From: Lacrimispora saccharolytica
GTDB lineage: Bacteria; Bacillota; Clostridia; Lachnospirales; Lachnospiraceae
Direction of reading: 5' to 3'
NCBI GenBank assembly: GCA_016899975.1
Contig: JACJJN010000025.1
Location: forward strand, 1-49,085
Length of the DNA: 49,085 nucleotides
The notes under the pieces were generated by a model. The model saw only the letters and a program-made list of their open reading frames with translations, was not told the DNA's origin and did no database searches. Of this stretch, positions 25,173-33,773 are shown piece by piece (position 1 is the stretch's first letter; each line of letters starts with the position of its first letter). The position numbers were made by a program, and so were the translations under genes.

Positions 25173-26405
25173 ATGGCTAAGGTAGGAATTATCGGCGGCG
25201 GCGCGGCGGGAATGTTCGCTGCTGTGCAGGCGGCGGGATACGGGCACGAAGTGCATCTGTATGAACAGAATGAGAAGCTTGGGAAAAAGTTGTTTATCAC
25301 CGGAAAGGGACGGTGCAATTTCACCAATGCCTGCCCGGCGGAAGAATTTTTCCAGAATATTGTGAGCAACGCAAAATTTATGTACAGCTCCGGTTACGGA
25401 TACACCAGCCAGGACATTATGGCTTTTTTTGAACAGCATCGTGTACCTGTGAAGGTCGAGCGGGGGAACAGGGCGTTTCCGGCATCGGATCATTCTTCGG
25501 ATATCATTCGGGGACTGGAGCGGGCGCTGAAGGAAGCCGGCGTTAAGATCCATCTTGGGACCAAAGTACGTCATCTCCAGTGTGCAGAAGGCGCTGTCAG
25601 GGGAATTGTGCTGGAAAACGGAACACGCCTGGCGATGGATGCGGTAATGGTCGCTACCGGCGGTTTGTCTTATCCGACCACCGGCTCTACCGGGGACGGC
25701 TACCGGCTTGCAAAGGAATGCGGGCACACGGTCACGGAACTGAAACCGGCGCTTGTGCCGCTGGAAACCGGGGAGACTTATATTCCGAAACTGCAGGGAC
25801 TTTCACTCAGAAATGTTGCCCTTCGTGTGAAAGGAAAGAAAAAGCCGGTGTATGAAGGCTTTGGGGAAATGATGTTTACTCATTTCGGAATCACGGGACC
25901 GCTGGTGCTGAGCGCCAGTTCCTATATCGGAAAATCCGGGCTTCCCTGGCCGATGGAGGCGGAGATCGATCTGAAGCCGGCGCTGACGGAGACACAGCTG
26001 GATGAACGTCTGCTCCGGGAGTTTCAGGCGGCACAGAACAAACAGTTCAAGAATGTGGTGCCGGAACTGTTTCCGTCCAGGCTGGTGCCTGTGATGATCG
26101 AACTGTCCGGGATCGCGCCGGACCGCCCGGTCAACGGAATATCCCGTGAAGAACGCCGGGTGCTGGTGGAGAAGACGAAGCATTTTCCGCTGACGATTGT
26201 CGGAACCCGCCCGTACCGTGAGGCGATCATTACTCAGGGCGGCGTTTCCGTAAAAGAGGTGAATCCGGGAACGATGGAGTCCAAAAAGGTGAAAAACCTG
26301 TATTTCATCGGTGAAGTGCTGGATGTGGACGCGCTGACAGGAGGATTCAATCTGCAGGTGGCATGGTCAACGGCATATGCGGCGGCATGTGCACTGCAGT
26401 TTTGA
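25173..26405 (+). CDS. HI0933-like FAD-dependent flavoprotein (NAD(P)/FAD oxidoreductase)
   Basis: A 410-residue protein with an N-terminal dinucleotide fold (VGIIGGGAAGMFAAVQAAG), then KLGKKLFITGKGRCNFTN, a signature of the HI0933/YhiN family, GLSYPTTGSTGDGY and a C-terminal FAD-closing segment (NLYFIGEVLDVDALTGGFNL). The reaction is unknown; this family commonly sits upstream of cmk in Clostridia. Start ATG is 14 bases after the rpiR stop with GGGAGAAA as RBS. Confidence 0.9.
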   Translation: MAKVGIIGGGAAGMFAAVQAAGYGHEVHLYEQNEKLGKKLFITGKGRCNFTNACPAEEFFQNIVSNAKFMYSSGYGYTSQDIMAFFEQHRVPVKVERGNRAFPASDHSSDIIRGLERALKEAGVKIHLGTKVRHLQCAEGAVRGIVLENGTRLAMDAVMVATGGLSYPTTGSTGDGYRLAKECGHTVTELKPALVPLETGETYIPKLQGLSLRNVALRVKGKKKPVYEGFGEMMFTHFGITGPLVLSASSYIGKSGLPWPMEAEIDLKPALTETQLDERLLREFQAAQNKQFKNVVPELFPSRLVPVMIELSGIAPDRPVNGISREERRVLVEKTKHFPLTIVGTRPYREAIITQGGVSVKEVNPGTMESKKVKNLYFIGEVLDVDALTGGFNLQVAWSTAYAAACALQF

Positions 26406-26515
26406 ACTACGGCGTGGAGAGGTCGGAAAACAAGTGTCCGGTCGGACGGAAATTGGAAAGAGACATCCGGTGAAAAGATGGGAGAACGAAAAAAGAGGAA
26501 GAAGAGGGAAATGCT

Positions 26516-27187
26516 ATGAGCTTTAATATTGCGATTGACGGACCGGCGGGCGCCGGAAAGAGCACAATTGCGAAAAAGATTGCGGCGGAACTGTCGTTTA
26601 TCTATGTGGATACAGGGGCTATGTACCGGGCGATGGGACTTCTGTTTTTGAGAAAAGGAATTGATCCGAAAGATTCCGCTGCCATTGAGGCTGCGGCTTT
26701 GGAAGCGGATGTGACCATCGGATATGAAAACGGTGAACAACAGGTTTATTTGAACGGGGAAAACGTGACTGCATCTCTGCGTAACGAGGAAGTCGGAAAT
26801 ATGGCTTCTGCCACCAGTATCTATCCTGGCGTCCGCAGGCAGCTGACGGCGCTGCAGAAAGAGATGGCGGCGAATCAGGATGTGGTGATGGATGGACGGG
26901 ACATTGGAACAGCGGTGCTGCCGGATGCACAGCTGAAGATCTATCTCACCGCCAGTTCTCACGTGCGTGCCGTGCGCAGATATGAAGAACTGAAAGCGAA
27001 AGGAATCGAAGGCGATCTGGCGGTGATCGAGGCGGATATCATTGAGAGAGACCAAAGAGATATGAACCGTGAAATCTCTCCCCTGCGCAGGGCGGAAGAC
27101 GCTGTGGAAGTGGACAGTTCCAATATGACCATTGAAGAAGTGGTGGAAACCGTGCAGAGACTGTGCAAGGAACGGCGCGGCGTATAA
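26516..27187 (+). CDS. cmk: Cytidylate kinase
   Basis: A 223-residue kinase making CDP/dCDP from CMP/dCMP with ATP. P-loop GPAGAGKST (9-17), DTGAMYRAMG for CMP binding, DGRDIGTAVLPDA and the RRYEELKAKG lid are all in place. RBS GAGGGA. The 110-nt gap before it shows no terminator, so it is probably still in the upstream operon. Its 3' end lies 19 nt from ispH. Confidence 0.95.
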   Translation: MSFNIAIDGPAGAGKSTIAKKIAAELSFIYVDTGAMYRAMGLLFLRKGIDPKDSAAIEAAALEADVTIGYENGEQQVYLNGENVTASLRNEEVGNMASATSIYPGVRRQLTALQKEMAANQDVVMDGRDIGTAVLPDAQLKIYLTASSHVRAVRRYEELKAKGIEGDLAVIEADIIERDQRDMNREISPLRRAEDAVEVDSSNMTIEEVVETVQRLCKERRGV

Positions 27188-27206
27188 AAAAAGAAGGAGA
27201 GAACCG

Positions 27207-28058
27207 ATGGAAGTGACAGTGGCAAAGAGCGCCGGCTTCTGCTTCGGCGTGAAGCGGGCAGTGGATACGGTCTATGAGCAGATTGAAAAAGGACAGAAGC
27301 CTGTCTACACTTACGGACCGATCATTCATAATGAGCAGGTGGTCGAGGATCTGGCAGCCCGGGGCGTCCAGGTGATCCGTTCGGAGGAGGAGCTGGAACG
27401 GATCACGGAAGGAACGGTGATCATCCGGTCCCACGGGGTGCCGCGAAGGATCTGTGACAAGATCAAAGCGCAGGGGCTGACATTGGTGGATGCCACCTGT
27501 CCCTTTGTGAGGAAGATCCACCGGATCGTCGAGCAGGAGAGTGAAAAAGGAAATCATATCGTGATCATCGGCAGCGAACCCCATCCGGAAGTAGAAGGAA
27601 TCAAAGGGTGGGCCAGCGGTCCGGTCACGGTGATTTCCACGGAGGAAGAAGCGCGCAGTTTTGTGCCGGAAAATGGAAAAAAAGTAAGTATCGTGGCACA
27701 GACGACATTTAATTACAACAAATTTAAAGATTTAGTTGAAATTTTTTCGAAAAAGAGTTATGATATTAGTGTTTTAAATACTATCTGTAACGCAACGGAG
27801 GAGAGACAGACTGAGGCGAGAACGCTTGCAGGGACTGTGGATACGATGCTTGTCATAGGCGGCAGGCACAGTTCCAATACTCAGAAGTTGTACGAGATAT
27901 GTAAGGAAGAATGTAAAAATACTTACTTTATAGAGACACTCGTTGATTTGGATACAAAGCCTTTTCAATCATTTGGTCGTGTAGGTATTACAGCAGGGGC
28001 ATCCACCCCAAATAAAATAATTGAGGAGGTTCAAAAACATGTCAGAATTAAGTTTTGA
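27207..28058 (+). CDS. ispH: 4-hydroxy-3-methylbut-2-enyl diphosphate reductase
   Basis: A 283-residue iron-sulphur enzyme doing the last step of the MEP isoprenoid path. The three cluster cysteines are in SAGFCFGVKRAV, DATCPFVRKIH and LNTICNATEERQTEA; the substrate motif EPHPEVEGIKGW is also present. ATG 27207 follows AAGGAGAG. From about 27,700 to 28,020 the DNA turns clearly AT-rich with TTA/TTT/AAA codons, unlike the first two thirds. The 3' end overlaps the rpsA start by 20 nt; in related Clostridia the two are fused into a single IspH-S1 protein, here they are separate. Confidence 0.95.
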   Translation: MEVTVAKSAGFCFGVKRAVDTVYEQIEKGQKPVYTYGPIIHNEQVVEDLAARGVQVIRSEEELERITEGTVIIRSHGVPRRICDKIKAQGLTLVDATCPFVRKIHRIVEQESEKGNHIVIIGSEPHPEVEGIKGWASGPVTVISTEEEARSFVPENGKKVSIVAQTTFNYNKFKDLVEIFSKKSYDISVLNTICNATEERQTEARTLAGTVDTMLVIGGRHSSNTQKLYEICKEECKNTYFIETLVDLDTKPFQSFGRVGITAGASTPNKIIEEVQKHVRIKF

Positions 28059-29145
28059 ACAAATGCTGGATGAATCATTTAAAACAATCAGAAACGGAGA
28101 AGTCGTTGAAGGAACGGTAATCGACGTTAAGGATGAGGAAATCATTCTGAACATCGGCTACAAGGCCGACGGTATTCTTACGAAAAATGAATACTCCAAC
28201 GATTCCAATATTGACCTTCACACCGTAGCACAGCCTGGGGACAAAATGGAAGTAAAAGTTCTGAAGGTAAATGACGGAGAAGGACAGGTACTTCTGACCT
28301 ACAAACGTCTTGCTGCTGAAAAAGGCAACAAACGTCTGGAAGAAGCATTCGAGAATCATGAGGTTCTTAAAGCGAAAGTTTCACAGGTACTGAACGGCGG
28401 ACTGAGCGTTGTGATTGACGAGGCAAGAATCTTTATTCCTGCAAGCCTGGTATCTGATGTATACGAGAAAGATCTTTCCAAATATGCAGATCAGGAAATC
28501 GAATTTGTGATCACTGAGTTCAATCCGAGAAGAAGAAGAATCATCGGCGACAGAAAACAGCTGATTGTAGAAGAGAAGAAGAAAATGCAGGAAGAGCTGT
28601 TTGCACGCATCGCTGTGGGAGACACAGTAGAGGGTGTTGTCAAGAACGTAACCGATTTCGGCGCATTTATCGATCTGGGCGGCGCAGACGGACTGCTTCA
28701 TATTTCTGAGATGTCCTGGGGACGTGTGGAAAATCCGAAGAAAGTCTTCAAAGTTGGCGATAACGTAAAAGTTCTGATCAAAGACATCAACGGTGACAAG
28801 ATCGCTCTGTCCATGAAATTCCCGGAGGAGAATCCATGGCTGAACGCTGCTGAGAAATACGCAGTGGGAAATGTTGTAGAGGGAACCGTTGCACGTATGA
28901 CTGATTTCGGTGCTTTCGTAGAACTGGAGCCGGGTGTTGACGCTCTGCTGCATGTATCCCAGATTTCCAGAGAGCATGTGGAGAAACCGGCAGACGTACT
29001 CCAGATTGGTCAGAACATCACTGCGAAAGTTGTTGATTTCAACGAGGAGGAGAAGAAGATTTCTCTGAGCATGAAAGTTCTGGAGACAGAAGCTCCGGCT
29101 GAGGAAGAGACCGTATACTCTGATGAGGTTTCTGAGGAAGAGTAA
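28039..29145 (+). CDS. rpsA: 30S ribosomal protein S1 homologue (four S1 domains)
   Basis: A 368-residue RNA-binding protein with four S1 repeats, roughly at 15-85, 100-165, 185-255 and 272-340. The last two are most canonical (GVVKNVTDFGAFIDLGGADG, LLHISEMSW; GTVARMTDFGAFVELEPGVD, LLHVSQIS). The C-end is acidic (EETVYSDEVSEEE). ATG 28039 lies in the ispH coding end, with TTGAGGAGG just upstream, so translation can be coupled or separately started. Firmicutes S1 homologues of this size bind mRNA and the ribosome less tightly than the six-domain form of Proteobacteria. Confidence 0.93.
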   Translation: MSELSFEQMLDESFKTIRNGEVVEGTVIDVKDEEIILNIGYKADGILTKNEYSNDSNIDLHTVAQPGDKMEVKVLKVNDGEGQVLLTYKRLAAEKGNKRLEEAFENHEVLKAKVSQVLNGGLSVVIDEARIFIPASLVSDVYEKDLSKYADQEIEFVITEFNPRRRRIIGDRKQLIVEEKKKMQEELFARIAVGDTVEGVVKNVTDFGAFIDLGGADGLLHISEMSWGRVENPKKVFKVGDNVKVLIKDINGDKIALSMKFPEENPWLNAAEKYAVGNVVEGTVARMTDFGAFVELEPGVDALLHVSQISREHVEKPADVLQIGQNITAKVVDFNEEEKKISLSMKVLETEAPAEEETVYSDEVSEEE

Positions 29146-29319
29146 GCTTACTGTTTGAAAGTGATTAATCATTAAGGGCTGTCACATTGACAGGGTTTCT
29201 GTCAAAACAGTGTATTTCGTTGTAAGGGATTGGCTGTTTTGATGGAACTGTCAGATGTGGCAGCTTTTTTCAGCAAAAGAGAGGACTGCCGGAACAGGAG
29301 GCAGTTTTATGAGGGGACT

Positions 29320-30321
29320 ATGTGGACGTTACAGATAGCAGGCATTGAGCTTTATTTTTTGTTGGGCTGGTTCTGGATCTATTGTTTTCTCGGCTGGGTT
29401 TGGGAAAGCTGTTATATGTCCGTGGTGGAAGGACATCCGGTGAACAGGGGCTTCGTTACCGGTCCGTTTTTGACAATTTATGGATTTGGGGCGCTTTCCG
29501 TTTACCTGATTTTGCGGCCTTTGGCTGGGCAATGGCTGCCGTTGTTTTTCTGCGGTGCTGTCCTTGCGACGATTCTGGAATTTGTAACAGCTGAGGTGTT
29601 GGAGGCTGTATTTCATACCAGATGGTGGGATTATACAGAGAAAAAGTGGAATTTTCAGGGAAAGATCTGCCCGGAGAGTACAGTCTGCTGGGGAGTGTTT
29701 ACGCTTCTGATGTTTTATATTCTGCAGCCATGGGTGAGTTGGATCTTCCGACAGATCGATGTCCGTGCGGGAAAAGTGGTAATTGTTGTAATTACTTTGA
29801 TCTACTGTATTGATTTCGGAATATCGGCGGCAGCGGCATTTACGATGGATCACAAGATCAGAAAAATGGAACAGCTTCGGGCAGAATTTCTGGAAATTCT
29901 GCAGAAAAACCGTCTCACCGGTGCGGCGGAAGAGGCCCGACAGAAATTTTCCGCTTTTCGCCGGGAGACAGGCCATAAGGTACGGGTTTATCCGGGAAAG
30001 GCGCGGAAGATCATGAAGAATTATATGGAAACTCTGCGTCAGGAAGGCAGTCAGAAGCTGGATGGACTGGTTGATTATGGAACAGGAAAAAAGGAAGAAC
30101 TGAACCAGCGAAGGGAGAAGGTGAAACGGGAGATCCTGGAACATGCGGAAAAGCTGGGAATTACCCGGGAAAAAAGCAAAAAGCTGCTGGATCGTTCAAT
30201 CCGACGGTTCGTGGATGCCTATCCACATCTGAACCATATTCAGAAGATGAAAAAGCAGGATGAGCGGAAGGAAGAGAATGCAGACGCAGAAAAAGACGGA
30301 TCAAAGGAAGGAAAGCTATGA
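29320..30321 (+). CDS. CmpB-like (DUF1113) membrane protein with long helical tail
   Basis: A 333-residue protein from ATG 29320. The first 190 residues hold about five membrane spans (LYFLLGWFWIYCFLGWVWES at the start is typical of the putative ABC-transporter type IV / CmpB family, PF06541), with RGFVTGPFLTIYGFG and WWDYTEKKWNFQGKICPEST motifs. The remaining 140 residues are charged helices, probably cytoplasmic, partly coiled coil. Function is unknown despite the family name. Open reading frame extends upstream to ATG 29242, but the family's usual start is 29320. It converges on the minus-strand nuclease gene with 7 nt between stops. Confidence 0.8.
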   Translation: MWTLQIAGIELYFLLGWFWIYCFLGWVWESCYMSVVEGHPVNRGFVTGPFLTIYGFGALSVYLILRPLAGQWLPLFFCGAVLATILEFVTAEVLEAVFHTRWWDYTEKKWNFQGKICPESTVCWGVFTLLMFYILQPWVSWIFRQIDVRAGKVVIVVITLIYCIDFGISAAAAFTMDHKIRKMEQLRAEFLEILQKNRLTGAAEEARQKFSAFRRETGHKVRVYPGKARKIMKNYMETLRQEGSQKLDGLVDYGTGKKEELNQRREKVKREILEHAEKLGITREKSKKLLDRSIRRFVDAYPHLNHIQKMKKQDERKEENADAEKDGSKEGKL

Positions 30322-30328
30322 GGCTGCT

Positions 30329-31399
30329 TCACAGGTGACCCTGGTGTGACAGTACAGCTGCTGCGTACTGAGAAAGAAGATCTTTTTCTTCCGATAGAGA
30401 ATCCTTCCACTCAAAGAAACATTCCTTTGCTTTATATTCTTCCCGAAAAACCGGCGAAATGATTTCGGACGGCTGTGGGAAGAACAGACTCTGATGGCGC
30501 TGATAGCAGTTGGATGCTTTGGCTTTTTCTCTGTGTTCGGCATCCACGTAAGCGCCGACGCTCTTATGGATCGCGGTGTCTTCCAGAGGGAGGTAATAAT
30601 AATCCTTATAATTTGGAAAGAAAAATTTCAGTTCTCTCCGCTGTCCCTGAATTTCCAGGCGAGCCAGCTTCTGGTCCGCCGTCACAGAAAAGACGCCTGA
30701 TTTCCTGGTAAACGGAAGAAAGACAGGAACTTCCAGGGACAGGCTGAGAATCAGCGAAGGAGGGCTGAGTGTAATCCCGGAAATCGTAAAATTGCCGGAG
30801 AAAAGATCTGCCAGCCCATAAAGAGAAAGAATCTGTACCATGCCCAACACATCCTCTTTGTTGTGAAGATACAGTGTTTTCAGCAGTGCAGGATTTGCAG
30901 AGGCAAGATATTCCTCATACGCATAGATCAGATCTCCGCCGCTGAAGGTATCCTCACGGGAAAAACCGGCAAATGCTTCCAGGGATTTCTGTTTCATGGA
31001 GGGAAGACCGAACAGTTTCTGAAATGGACGGAATTTGCGGTACAGATCCAGGGTATCCATCTCGCAAAAAGGAACTTCCCGGCGGTAAAACTCATATTTC
31101 TTCTGCAGATAAGGAAGGTCGAATCCGGCGCCGTTATAATGAATGATCCGTTGAAACGGCACAAGAAACTCCGCAAAAGCATCCAGCAGGTCCAGTTCCC
31201 GCGCCGGCTCATCCGCAAACCACTGGATCAGCTCCCAAATCTTCGATTCGGGATGGTAGATCGCGGCGCCGATCAGATAAAGATGCGACCTGCGCCAGTT
31301 CAGGCCGGTGGTTTCGATGTCAAAAAAAATATCCATCCCGGACAGAAAACGTTCCGGAACAGGAAAATCCGGAGTAAAAAAACAGGAAACAATTTTCAT
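30329..31399 (-). CDS. RNase H-like (YprB type) exonuclease
   Basis: A 356-residue protein with a DEDD-type 3'-5' exonuclease core: FFDIETTGL (D27, E29), HYNGAGFDLPYLQKKY with the second Asp, and HNKEDVLGMV near residue 180 with the last Asp. This matches the RNase_H_2 / YprB group. The C-terminal 150 residues carry no known domain. ATG 31399 follows GAGGTG. It has its own promoter and reads toward the CmpB-like gene. A role in DNA or RNA trimming is family-based; B. subtilis YprB is poorly characterised. Confidence 0.82.
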   Translation of the reverse strand: MKIVSCFFTPDFPVPERFLSGMDIFFDIETTGLNWRRSHLYLIGAAIYHPESKIWELIQWFADEPARELDLLDAFAEFLVPFQRIIHYNGAGFDLPYLQKKYEFYRREVPFCEMDTLDLYRKFRPFQKLFGLPSMKQKSLEAFAGFSREDTFSGGDLIYAYEEYLASANPALLKTLYLHNKEDVLGMVQILSLYGLADLFSGNFTISGITLSPPSLILSLSLEVPVFLPFTRKSGVFSVTADQKLARLEIQGQRRELKFFFPNYKDYYYLPLEDTAIHKSVGAYVDAEHREKAKASNCYQRHQSLFFPQPSEIISPVFREEYKAKECFFEWKDSLSEEKDLLSQYAAAVLSHQGHL

Positions 31400-31428
31400 A
31401 CGTACACCTCTGAAATAGAATTTCCTAC

Positions 31429-31458
31429 ATTATAAAACCCGCCATCCGCATAAAGCAA
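31429..31458 (-). promoter_or_regulatory. Promoter of the YprB-type nuclease gene
   Basis: On the minus strand: TTGCTT (31458-31453), 18-base spacer, TATAAT (31434-31429), 30 nt before the ATG. Confidence 0.7.
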
Positions 31459-31494
31459 CAGGAAAATGGTTTTTTTTTCGCCTGCCGGGTCCAC

Positions 31495-31523
31495 TTGCGT
31501 CTGCCGGAAACATCTGTTATAAT
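31495..31523 (+). promoter_or_regulatory. Promoter of ruvAB (TTGCGT type)
   Basis: TTGCGT (31495-31500), 17-base spacer, perfect TATAAT (31518-31523), 28 nt before ruvA. Divergent from and almost back-to-back with the nuclease promoter. Confidence 0.8.
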
Positions 31524-31551
31524 TGACGGGTGCATTGGAAAGGAAAAGAAA

Positions 31552-32160
31552 ATGATAGGATACATCAAGGGAATTGTAGAAGAAGTGACTTCCGATCGTC
31601 TGATCCTGGAAAACGGAGGGATCGGTTATGAGATATTTGTTCCCTCCAGCGTCCTGGATTCCGGGCTGCGGGAAGGAGAAGAACTGAAAATTTATACCTA
31701 TCTGAATGTCAGGGAGGATGCGCTCCAGCTGTTTGGTTTTCTGACCCGTGACGATCTGCAGGTCTACCGTCTGCTGATCGGCGTCAATGGAATCGGACCG
31801 AAGGCGGCAATCGGGGTTCTTTCTGCGATGAGCGCCGACACGCTTCGTTTCGCGGTGCTTGCCGACGATGCGGCGGCGATTGCCAAAGCGCCGGGGATTG
31901 GAAAAAAGACGGCGCAGAAGCTGATCCTGGAACTGAAGGATAAATTCAGTCTGGAGGAAGCTTTTGAACAGAAGCTTGCCGCAACTCAGGCGAAAGAGAC
32001 GGTGCAGGCCGGCGAGGATGCGTCCAGCGAAGCGGTGCAGGCCCTTGTGGCTCTGGGATATTCCGGTACAGAGGCGCTGCAGGCAGTGAAGAAGGTAGCG
32101 GGCGCGGCGGACATGGACACGGAAGCGGTCCTGAAAGCTGCACTGAAGTATCTGTTTTAA
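31552..32160 (+). CDS. ruvA: Holliday junction branch migration subunit RuvA
   Basis: A 202-residue DNA-binding protein. OB-fold domain I (MIGYIKGIVEEVTSDRLILE), the two helix-hairpin-helix motifs of domain II (LIGVNGIGPKAAIGVLSAM and IAKAPGIGKKTAQKLILELK), and the mobile domain III at the C-end (VQALVALGYSGTEALQAVKK) that touches RuvB. ATG 31552 after AAGGAAAAG. Followed by ruvB at 9 nt. Confidence 0.96.
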   Translation: MIGYIKGIVEEVTSDRLILENGGIGYEIFVPSSVLDSGLREGEELKIYTYLNVREDALQLFGFLTRDDLQVYRLLIGVNGIGPKAAIGVLSAMSADTLRFAVLADDAAAIAKAPGIGKKTAQKLILELKDKFSLEEAFEQKLAATQAKETVQAGEDASSEAVQALVALGYSGTEALQAVKKVAGAADMDTEAVLKAALKYLF

Positions 32161-32169
32161 GGAGCGGGT

Positions 32170-33174
32170 ATGGGAAAGAGAATGATTACCACAGAGGTGC
32201 TGGAAGAAGATATTAAAATAGAAGGGACTCTTCGTCCTCAGACTCTGGACGACTATATCGGTCAGGAAAAGACCAAGGAAAATCTGAAAGTTTATATCGA
32301 AGCGGCAAAGCAGAGAGGGGATGTGCTGGATCATGTCCTGTTCTATGGACCGCCCGGTCTGGGTAAGACGACGCTGGCAGGCATTATTGCCAACGAGATG
32401 GGGACGCATATGAAAGTCACCAGCGGTCCGGCGATCGAGAAGCCGGGTGAGATGGCGGCAATCCTGAACAATTTGCAGGAAGGGGATGTCCTTTTTGTGG
32501 ACGAGATCCATCGTCTCAACCGGCAGGTGGAGGAGGTCCTTTATCCGGCGATGGAAGATTATGCGATCGACATTATGATCGGCAAAGGTTCATCGGCACG
32601 GTCGATCCGGCTGGACTTGCCCCGTTTTACTCTGGTGGGCGCGACGACGAGAGCCGGTCTTCTGACCGCTCCGCTCCGGGACCGTTTCGGGGTGATCCAT
32701 CATCTGGAGTTTTATACGGAAGAAGAACTGGCTGCGATCATCCTGCATTCCGCGCGGGTGCTGGATGTGGAAGTAGATCCGGAGGGAGCCAGGGAGATGG
32801 CAAAACGTTCGAGAGGCACTCCTCGTCTTGCCAACCGGATCCTGAAACGTGTGCGGGATTTCGCACAGGTAAAATACGACGGACGGATCACCCGGGAGGT
32901 TGCGTCTTTCGCATTGGATCTCCTGGAGGTGGATAAATACGGTCTGGATCAGACGGACCGTCTGCTTCTGATTACGATCATTGAAAAATTTGCCGGCGGT
33001 CCGGTGGGATTGGATACCCTGGCGGCAGCTGTCGGAGAAGATGCAGGGACGATCGAGGAGGTTTATGAACCGTATCTGATCAAGAATGGATTCATCAATC
33101 GGACGCCCCGTGGAAGGGTTGCCACAGAGCTGGCCTGCTGCCATCTGGGTTTTGCGCTTCCGACGTCTGAATAA
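32170..33174 (+). CDS. ruvB: Holliday junction branch migration ATPase RuvB
   Basis: A 334-residue AAA+ motor. Start region [18 protein letters not shown], Walker [13 protein letters not shown], Walker [11 protein letters not shown], sensor region [20 protein letters not shown] with the arginine finger, and the winged-helix end [11 protein letters not shown]. With RuvA it drives branch migration in recombinational repair. RBS AGGAGCGG before ATG 32170. Confidence 0.97.
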   Translation: MGKRMITTEVLEEDIKIEGTLRPQTLDDYIGQEKTKENLKVYIEAAKQRGDVLDHVLFYGPPGLGKTTLAGIIANEMGTHMKVTSGPAIEKPGEMAAILNNLQEGDVLFVDEIHRLNRQVEEVLYPAMEDYAIDIMIGKGSSARSIRLDLPRFTLVGATTRAGLLTAPLRDRFGVIHHLEFYTEEELAAIILHSARVLDVEVDPEGAREMAKRSRGTPRLANRILKRVRDFAQVKYDGRITREVASFALDLLEVDKYGLDQTDRLLLITIIEKFAGGPVGLDTLAAAVGEDAGTIEEVYEPYLIKNGFINRTPRGRVATELACCHLGFALPTSE

Positions 33175-33237
33175 CGGAGATAACCCTTCCGTCGGCTGCA
33201 CTGTTCTGGCGCAGATGGAGTATTTTGCAGAAAAAGG

Positions 33238-33266
33238 TTGTTTTTCTGGAATTTTCGTTATATGAT
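33238..33266 (+). promoter_or_regulatory. Promoter of zapA
   Basis: TTGTTT (33238-33243), 17-base spacer, TATGAT (33261-33266), 64 nt downstream of the ruvB stop. Confidence 0.6.
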
Positions 33267-33303
33267 AATCTATATGAGAATATTTGGAGGAAGTACAAAT
33301 AAG

Positions 33304-33711
33304 ATGGCAGTGAAAAACACGACACAGGTTTTAATAGATGGAAAGATCATCACGCTCAGCGGTTATGAAAGCCCTGAGTATCTGCAGAAGGTAGCTTCAT
33401 ACATAAACCAGAAGATCGGCGAACTGAGTCAGCTTCAGGGTTACAATCGGCTGTCGGTGGACACAAAACATACACTGATCTCCCTGAATGTGGCGGATGA
33501 TTACTTTAAGGCAAGAGAACAGGCAGAGATGCTGGAAGAAGATATGGAAGCCAAGGATGCTGAGAGCTATGAGCTGCGAAGCGAACTGGCAGAGACAAAA
33601 GTGCGTCTGGAGAGCATGAAGGAAGAACTGGAACAGCTCAGGAAAGAGAAAGAAGAGCTTTCCGAACAGCTTTCCAAGACAAATGAGGAACTGGAAGAGT
33701 TGTTAAAATAA
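33304..33711 (+). CDS. zapA: Cell division protein ZapA
   Basis: A 135-residue protein: N-terminal ZapA fold (VLIDGKIITLSGYESPEYLQ, ASYINQKIGELSQ) and a long C-terminal coiled coil (about 75-135, heptads of Glu/Leu). ZapA cross-links FtsZ protofilaments at the division ring. The RBS GGAGGA is 12 nt upstream of ATG 33304, rather far; an in-frame ATG at 33274 sits at the predicted transcription start, so I keep 33304. Confidence 0.9.
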   Translation: MAVKNTTQVLIDGKIITLSGYESPEYLQKVASYINQKIGELSQLQGYNRLSVDTKHTLISLNVADDYFKAREQAEMLEEDMEAKDAESYELRSELAETKVRLESMKEELEQLRKEKEELSEQLSKTNEELEELLK

Positions 33712-33723
33712 GAAGAAGAAAGA

Positions 33724-33761
33724 AAACGGGGGATTGCAGATAAGAGTAATCGCCCGTTTTT
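33724..33761 (+). terminator. Terminator between zapA and the U32 gene
   Basis: AAACGGGGGATT (33724-33735) pairs with AATCGCCCGTTT (33748-33759), 11 of 12 pairs, followed by TTTT. The next RBS (AGGAGATAGAGG) starts right after, so read-through probably feeds the U32 gene. Confidence 0.75.
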
Positions 33762-33773
33762 AGGAGATAGAGG

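Noticed and set aside
29188-29216. TTGACA and CTGTC/GACAG repeats after rpsA as promoter or terminator
   Set aside because: No proper -10 box at 17 bases and no U-run after the short stems.
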